Shown in pieces: positions 58,263 through 64,000 of a DNA stretch of 64,000 nucleotides (positions within the stretch are counted from its first letter, which is position 1; every line of letters starts with the position of its first letter). The notes beneath the pieces are model-generated. The model worked only from the letters and a program-made list of their open reading frames with translations, ran no database searches and was not told the DNA's origin. Origin of the DNA: Dendrocalamus latiflorus (Eukaryota > Streptophyta > Magnoliopsida > Poales > Poaceae); contig CM029610.1 in NCBI GenBank assembly GCA_017311315.1, forward strand, positions 7,304,387 to 7,368,386. The letters run 5' to 3'. The position numbers and the translations under genes are program-made.

Positions 58263-61200
58263 ATGAAGGTCACGGTGATGTCCGCCGACGAGCAGTTTCT
58301 CACCCTCGACGTCGACCCCGATGAATCCGTGAGCCCCCCCCCCCCCCCCCCCCGCGTCTCGATCTTTAGAGGTAGTAACTGATTGGGGGCGATGAGCAAT
58401 TCGTTCCTCGTGGTGTGCTATCGCGTGTCTGGGTGTAAAGATTGGTTGGATCTTTTGCTGGTAATTTTGGTGGCGTGGTTTAGACTTCAGAGCCGTCCGC
58501 CGCTTCGGTTTCCTTCCTTCCGCGTGTTGCTGGAGTATGGTTGCGGAGCTAGGCCCTTGAACTGTGGTTGCAATCTTTGAATGCGATTGCGGCGGTTTTT
58601 CGCTAAAATTGTGCGTCATGTGTGCTTGCAGGTGGAGAATTTGAAGGCGCTCCTTGAGGTGGAGGTGAGCCGGGCCTGCTAGCTTGCTTGAGACTTCTAT
58701 TCAAGACTTTGCCGCGACTGGTTTGATCTCACATTGTTGGAATGTTGGTTTTGGGTGTGTGTGGCCAGACCCGAGTGCCGCTGCGGCAGCAGCAGCTTCA
58801 CTTCAATGGCAAGGAGATGCAGAACTCGGAGAAACTTAGCGCCGTCGGAGTCCGCGATGGCGACCTTGTGATGATGGTTTCTTCCTCCAATGATAGGTCT
58901 GCTTGCTGGCGCTCCTCTGATTATTACTCTATTTACATATAGTTGTCGATTTCTGAACAAATTTCTTGAGAGGTTGAAACCCCTGCTAGTTCACTTATGG
59001 TGATTTGATGCTTTCTGTTCTTACTGGCAACTACTTTCCGTAGAGTTATCCATCGATTTCTTTCTTAGCACAAGAAAAGATTTTAGGTTGTTACAAGTAA
59101 CGCTTTGTTACTCTTTTTTGGCATATCTAGATGGTTTGGTTTTTGTAGTTGTCGCTTGTCACCTGTCAGTTTGCTTTTTGGTGTATCTTGAACACAACTC
59201 AGAAGTCACAGGTAGCATAGAGATGCTATATCTTCAGCTTAACTAATGTCATCAATCTTGATGTCACCAAAGTATATACTTTTCTTAGCTTAACTAATCT
59301 CATGAATCTTGATGTCACTAATGTACCAATGCTTCCTCGAGTTTATTGTCCGTGCTGAAAATTTCAGGGCATCTCAAGATGTTATAAGGTTAAATCCTGA
59401 TGGATCTGCTGTGAATCCTCAAGCTTTCCAACAACATATTCGAGGCGATTCACAACTAATGGCACAGCTCCTTCAGGTAAACTTTGCTGATAGATTCATT
59501 ATTTATCAGTATTGGTCAGTTTATACTTTATAGTGCTCAGATGTTACTTGCAGAAAATATGTTAATTTCTTTTGTTGAAAAACCGGTATCTTCTTGATTT
59601 GCAGAGTGACCCTACATTAGCACAAGCAATTCTTGGCGATGACATCAATGAGTTTCAAAATACCTTGCGGTCACGCCACCAACAAAGACTAGAACTAAAA
59701 TGCAAACAAGAAGAAGAGCTTGTGAGGATCTCCTTGCTAAATTTTATTTTCTATGCAACATGTCTTTTTGAAATGAAAGCTGAGAATGTGGGTTGTTCCT
59801 GCATTATTTCTGTATACAAATTGGCATCAATATGTTTCTTCTGTTCTGCTGTTTCATATTCAACAAATCACTCCATGCAGTTATAAAAATATATCTCTAT
59901 GCTATTTCATGTGTACCAATATGTTGTAAAATGTTACATTTTGCAAGTTCTCTTAGATCTATTTCACCACCTTGAGGCTTGATACTTGGTAATTCATGTT
60001 CCCTTTCTTGGCTGTGCTATTTTGCTAATTTGTTTAATAATAGTAGGCCAAGTCATTATTAACATGATTTTTTCAGGCTTTAATGTATGCTGATCCTTTT
60101 GATGTTGAAGCTCAGAAGAAAATTGAAGCTGCAATTCGGCAGGTATGCATCAATTTTGTCAGGATAACACCTGTTGACCGTTTATGACAATGTTTCTTTT
60201 AATATATCACTAGCTAATGTGAAATATGAAATATCATAAACATCATTGCATGACCAACTATTGATTAAGGAGACCTAAAGAATGTGTATTACAAAAATAG
60301 GAATAAACAAGTGAGCTAAAACAATGGAGAAGCAGGATGGTGAGCCCATAAGAGGAATTTCTATGTTTGGGCATATAACTTCTGCTAGCTGTCACGGTTG
60401 GATAATATTGAATTGTTACCATGACATTTTTTTAATATAATGTTATGAGCATGTCAAAAGCTTTGTTCTGTCTTCACTGTGATTTATACATTTTTCCTGT
60501 TCACCTCTTTAGAATTTATTCAGTTAGACAGCTGATATTCTGATTACTTGTCAATTGTGATATTCAGAAAAGCATTGATGAAAACTGGGAGGCTGCCTTA
60601 GAGCATAATCCTGAGGCATTTGCTCGAGTGGTATGTTGTACACTGAGTATGCTCCTATTCATGTGCTATGTTTTGTAGTCCTTGTTAATCAATCAGCATT
60701 CTGATTTCAGGTTATGCTGTATGTGGATATGGAAGTCAATGGAATACCATTGAAGGTATTAAATTAGTTCATGTATCTATTCCTATATAATAAACGTGGT
60801 GAACAACTGAGCATTGTCTGTACTTAAAACATCATTTTCTTATGAAATTTCCTAATCATAGGAGAACTTGTATATACTTTGTTGGAAATTCCTATCGAGT
60901 ATCAATGTCTATTGCATAATTCCTGGCAAAATAATAATAACAGAATCTAAATTTTGTACTTGGGAACAGTACTATCTACCCCAATGGTGTTTTTCACGAA
61001 GTTTTTTCCCCTTGCTATGTGTTCTCTTTCTAGGATAATTTGCAATAAATGGGGTTTATGCAATGTTTGATTGCTTCCCGCTGATTGTTTTGGATATATA
61101 TGGTCTTAACTTTCCTTTCATCTCCAGGCCTTTGTGGACAGTGGAGCACAGTCAACTATCATATCAAAAAGCTGTGCTGAACGTTGCGGGTATGATTATA

Positions 61201-62992
61201 AATTAAAATGTTGGTAGATTGGAACTGTTTAGCCTTTCATATCTGTAATACTGCAGTTTATTTGATAATTCTGCATGAAAAGGAAGAAATATTAAATAGC
61301 TTAGTTTAAGTAAAGCAGAATTTTACGATTTTATCAAACAGGAGAAAATAAATCATTATCTCTTGACACTCGACTGAAATGTACACCGTGCCATATTTTG
61401 CAAATTATAAATACATCCAATCTTATATAGGACTATCATATGTCAGGTTGTTGAGGCTACTTGATCAGCGTTACAAAGGGGTTGCTATTGGAGTTGGTCA
61501 ATCGGAGATAATTGGAAGAATACATGTAGCCCCAATAAAGGTACATTTAATGGCTAATTGCTATACCAATGTCACTGATTTTACGGTCCTTTTATGAATG
61601 GTACTTTTTCTTCACCATGACTTTGGACATGCTGCAATGTTATTTGAGTCATTTGTCACATTCACAATCTGAATTAGTATTATATAGTTCAGAAAAAACA
61701 GACACTATCCATATGTTACGAAATTTAGCATCTGCTAAAAAAGCATGAAATTAGTTGTTCTAGAACATTTTGTCCATGTTTCATTGAAACCATGTGGAGG
61801 CTGCTAATTAGAACCAGAGCCTTTAGTGTTTTCTTAAAACTGAATGCCAAAATTTCAGTTCTTCTTGTTTCTCTACAAATTTGGATGGTTATGGAATTTT
61901 GGATACATTATATCATACTAATTAATTAAGTAGTTCACAGTGCATTGACTAATAGCTCATGTTTGGACAGATAGGCCACGTTTTCTATCCTTGCTCTTTC
62001 ACAGTATTGGACGCTCCCAATATGGAATTCCTTTTTGGGCTTGATATGCTGCGGAAACATCAGGTAATTGCATGACTAATGTTTTGAACAAGTCATTGCA
62101 TCTAACTCTATTGTGATTACACCCCATAATGACGATTTTTGTTATCTTGCACAGTGCATAATTGACCTAAAGGACAATGTTCTTAGAGTAGGAGGTGGTG
62201 AGGTTTCGGTGCCCTTCTTACAAGGTTTGGCTTAGTACCGAGCACCTATTTCATATTTTGTTCTAGCTGTAGTTTTTGATGGTGGTCTACTGAAATGGGT
62301 TATTGAAGAAGTTAAGATGATATTAGTTGCTTCCCAGTATTGAAGAAGTTTCCTAGATTTTCATCTGGTTATCTACAACATTTTTGTAAGTTTCAGCTCT
62401 AATCAGTATAATTTCGTAACTTCAGAGAAAGACATCCCTTCACATATACGTGATGAAGAGAAATTATCAAAGCCATCTCTCATCCAAGGAGCTGCTGGAG
62501 TAAGCAAAATCACTGCTTTTGTGTGATGTAGCTTTGGATTTTCTTAAATGTGATATGCATCATCGGCATATCTTTATTTACTTTATATTATCCAGGAATC
62601 GTCAAGGGCACGGGAGAGGACACCTGATGTGCCACCACGAACCCCTCCTACTGGTTAGTTTGCTTTTGCTCTAGTAGTTCTACGACCCTCTGATAATCAA
62701 GAGCTAATTAAAAACCGTTATCTTTTATTTTCTTTGTAGGAGCTCCAGCTGTGAATCCTCCACAGGTAGAGTTAAAAATCACTTCTTTGGACCCTTGTAC
62801 GTTTGATTTCTCAAGTCTCTGTGAATTATATTGATCCTAACCGTTTCTGAAAACTCTTACCAGGGAGGAGATTTTGAAGCAAAAGTCACAAAACTCGTGG
62901 AGCTTGGGTTCGACCGAGCATCTGTAATACAAGCACTCAAGTTGTTTAACGGGAATGAGGAGCAGGCTGCTGCATTCTTGTTTGGTGGTTAA
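58263..62992 (+). CDS. DDI1: DDI1-like protein: ubiquitin-like, retroviral-type aspartic protease and UBA domains
   Basis: DDI1 is a proteasome shuttle and ubiquitin-directed protease. Sixteen exons: 58263-58328, 58632-58664, 58769-58896, 59368-59476, 59605-59721, 60077-60142, 60568-60630, 60711-60755, 61128-61189, 61447-61540, 61971-62063, 62155-62224, 62426-62499, 62596-62653, 62740-62765, 62864-62992. All have GT-AG borders and joining phases, giving 410 residues, close to the usual plant length. Residues 1 to about 72 form the ubiquitin-like domain (MKVTVMSADEQFLTLDV); 115-190 contain DPTLAQAILGDDINEFQ; the protease follows with DSGA at 213-216 and FLFGLDMLRKHQ near 281-292; 372-410 are the UBA domain (VTKLVELGFDRASVIQAL). 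The start follows a GGCGGCGAG leader. No defect was seen. Confidence 0.95.
58334..58355. repeat. Poly-C tract in DDI1 intron 1
   Basis: About 20 consecutive C residues only a few bases after the first donor site. Its length may be uncertain in assembly. Confidence 0.9.
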
Positions 62993-63300
62993 GAGTTTTG
63001 AGAGCAGCCTTTTCTATGTGCGCAACCCTTCCCAGGGTTGGGCATTTATACAGAGTGATCAAGGAGATATCTTCCCTTTGAGAACTTAGAACTTTTGTTT
63101 GCCCAATACAGGCTTGGTTTAGAGATGATTCGTACTCTCTCTTCCCTGAGAGATTGTTCTTGCTTTCATTACCTGATACACAGACCGATGACACCTCAAT
63201 GCAGACAAAAATGTGAAGATTGTTTACGCTTTTCAATTTCATTTATTTGCCAGTGCTGTGAATTAGCGAGAACAAATAAAACTGGCAGCTATATCAAATC
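62993..63300 (+). promoter_or_regulatory. DDI1 3' UTR with AATAAA signal
   Basis: The region after the TAA at 62990-62992 contains AATAAA at 63275-63280, a plausible polyadenylation signal. The transcript end itself cannot be read from sequence. Confidence 0.5.
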
Positions 63301-63506
63301 AATTGCAAAACAAGAATGGTGTTAGAAAATGCTTACTGTTGCTTCTGCTATATGTAGGTTTTTTTGGTAAGGCTGCAAATCTGAGGATGCATGGTATATT
63401 CTCATTCCTGAGCGTAGTAGGGGCTTGCAAGAGATCATTGAGCATCTGTTCTTCCGATCCCCCCTAAGCTGTTGTTGGAACTGACTAATATCATACAAGT
63501 GATATA

Positions 63507-63711
63507 ATCCTTCTGTCTAAAAATAAAAAATATAGTGTATTTCATCATGCAAATAGACTATAGATATTGAAAATGACTATTCCTAATTATTATATTTAAG
63601 TATTATATTCAACACATGTACGAAGAGAATAACATATATGTCATGTCTTGTATTTATGGACAGACTATTTAAAAAATACGCTATATAATTTTAGACGGAG
63701 AGAGTCCTGAT
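63507..63711. mobile_element. Stowaway-like MITE
   Basis: The ends contain CTTCTGTCTAAAAATA and (inward from the right) CTCTCCGTCTAAAATTATA, the Stowaway CTCCGTC pattern, followed on both sides by TATAGTGTATTT / TATAGCGTATTT. TA dinucleotides flank it (63505-63506 and 63712-63713). Confidence 0.75.
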
Positions 63712-63713
63712 TA

Positions 63714-64000
63714 GGTTGTATTACAGTACTAATGGTCATATCTAATGCGTATGTGCAGCTGTCTTCGGCTTGCTAAGCACTTTGAGAGCAACCAACACGA
63801 GAAAAAGGTGCATCCATTCTGAAACAGCTAATCACTTATTTTGCTTATTAATTCAGAGGCCAAAATGCGTAGCCTCCCTGCCTAACAAATCAAACAAACG
63901 TGTGTTTGTTTCTCTCTACAATTTGTTCCTAAACTAATCAAACCCTAAGCATTCCAAGCCTGAAACTATCCAGTTCTTCATGCCAATGTCTTCACAACGA
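63714..64000. other. Window end, no feature seen
   Basis: I see no coding frame, splice-linked exon or element end in this last stretch. Confidence 0.4.

Overview
The window is nuclear DNA of a grass, most likely Oryza or a close relative. The support is intron-rich genes with GT-AG and one AT-AC intron, PPR, NHX, PHO1 and DDI1 homologues, Tourist- and Stowaway-like MITEs, Mutator-like elements (MULEs), hAT elements and deeply nested LTR retrotransposons. No rRNA, tRNA or CRISPR array was seen.
Layout. 1-924: a MULE transposase fragment that is a near-identical copy of 43938-44858. 1981-6375 (minus): nine exons of an endosomal-type Na+/H+ exchanger (NHX5/6 class) with intact reading phase, including a textbook AT-AC U12-type intron. 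The 3' exons are not in the window. 6376-8175: a patchwork inserted at the NHX 5' end, made of 211 bp copied from the neighbouring PPR gene, joined through a 3-bp microhomology to 1.6 kb of a PHO1 gene end that recurs at 32831-34421. 8306-12197 (minus): a PPR gene whose first coding part is split by a 1.7-kb hAT-like element (10329-12046). 13060-27591: a minus-strand Copia element with two LTRs, interrupted by a 4.0-kb solo-LTR-like insert (14516-18496) and by another (19087-24448) that itself carries a third (21099-23305). All three have perfect 5-bp target duplications. 28820-32440: LTR plus gag of a second retrotransposon with a solo LTR inside gag, joined in frame to a broken PHO1 EXS-domain fragment (32440-33323). 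35541-39249: GC-rich, LTR-like TE DNA. 39819-46848: a 7.0-kb MULE with long terminal inverted repeats, a decayed transposase and a convergent second gene resembling a GRF zinc finger. 47500-48480: Copia debris with a MITE. 49200-56200: a second decayed MULE transposase, split by a hAT element carrying an MnmG/GidA exon (50087-51464) and by an LTR-like insert (52738-54971). 58263-62992 (plus): an intact 16-exon DDI1 gene (410 codons), the best-supported working gene here.
The host genes do not form a pathway together. The main story is gene-fragment shuffling: pieces of PPR, PHO1, NHX and MnmG have been copied, fused or interrupted by transposons and by microhomology-mediated repair. All exon calls are read by eye from splice sites and family knowledge; no alignment or database search was run.
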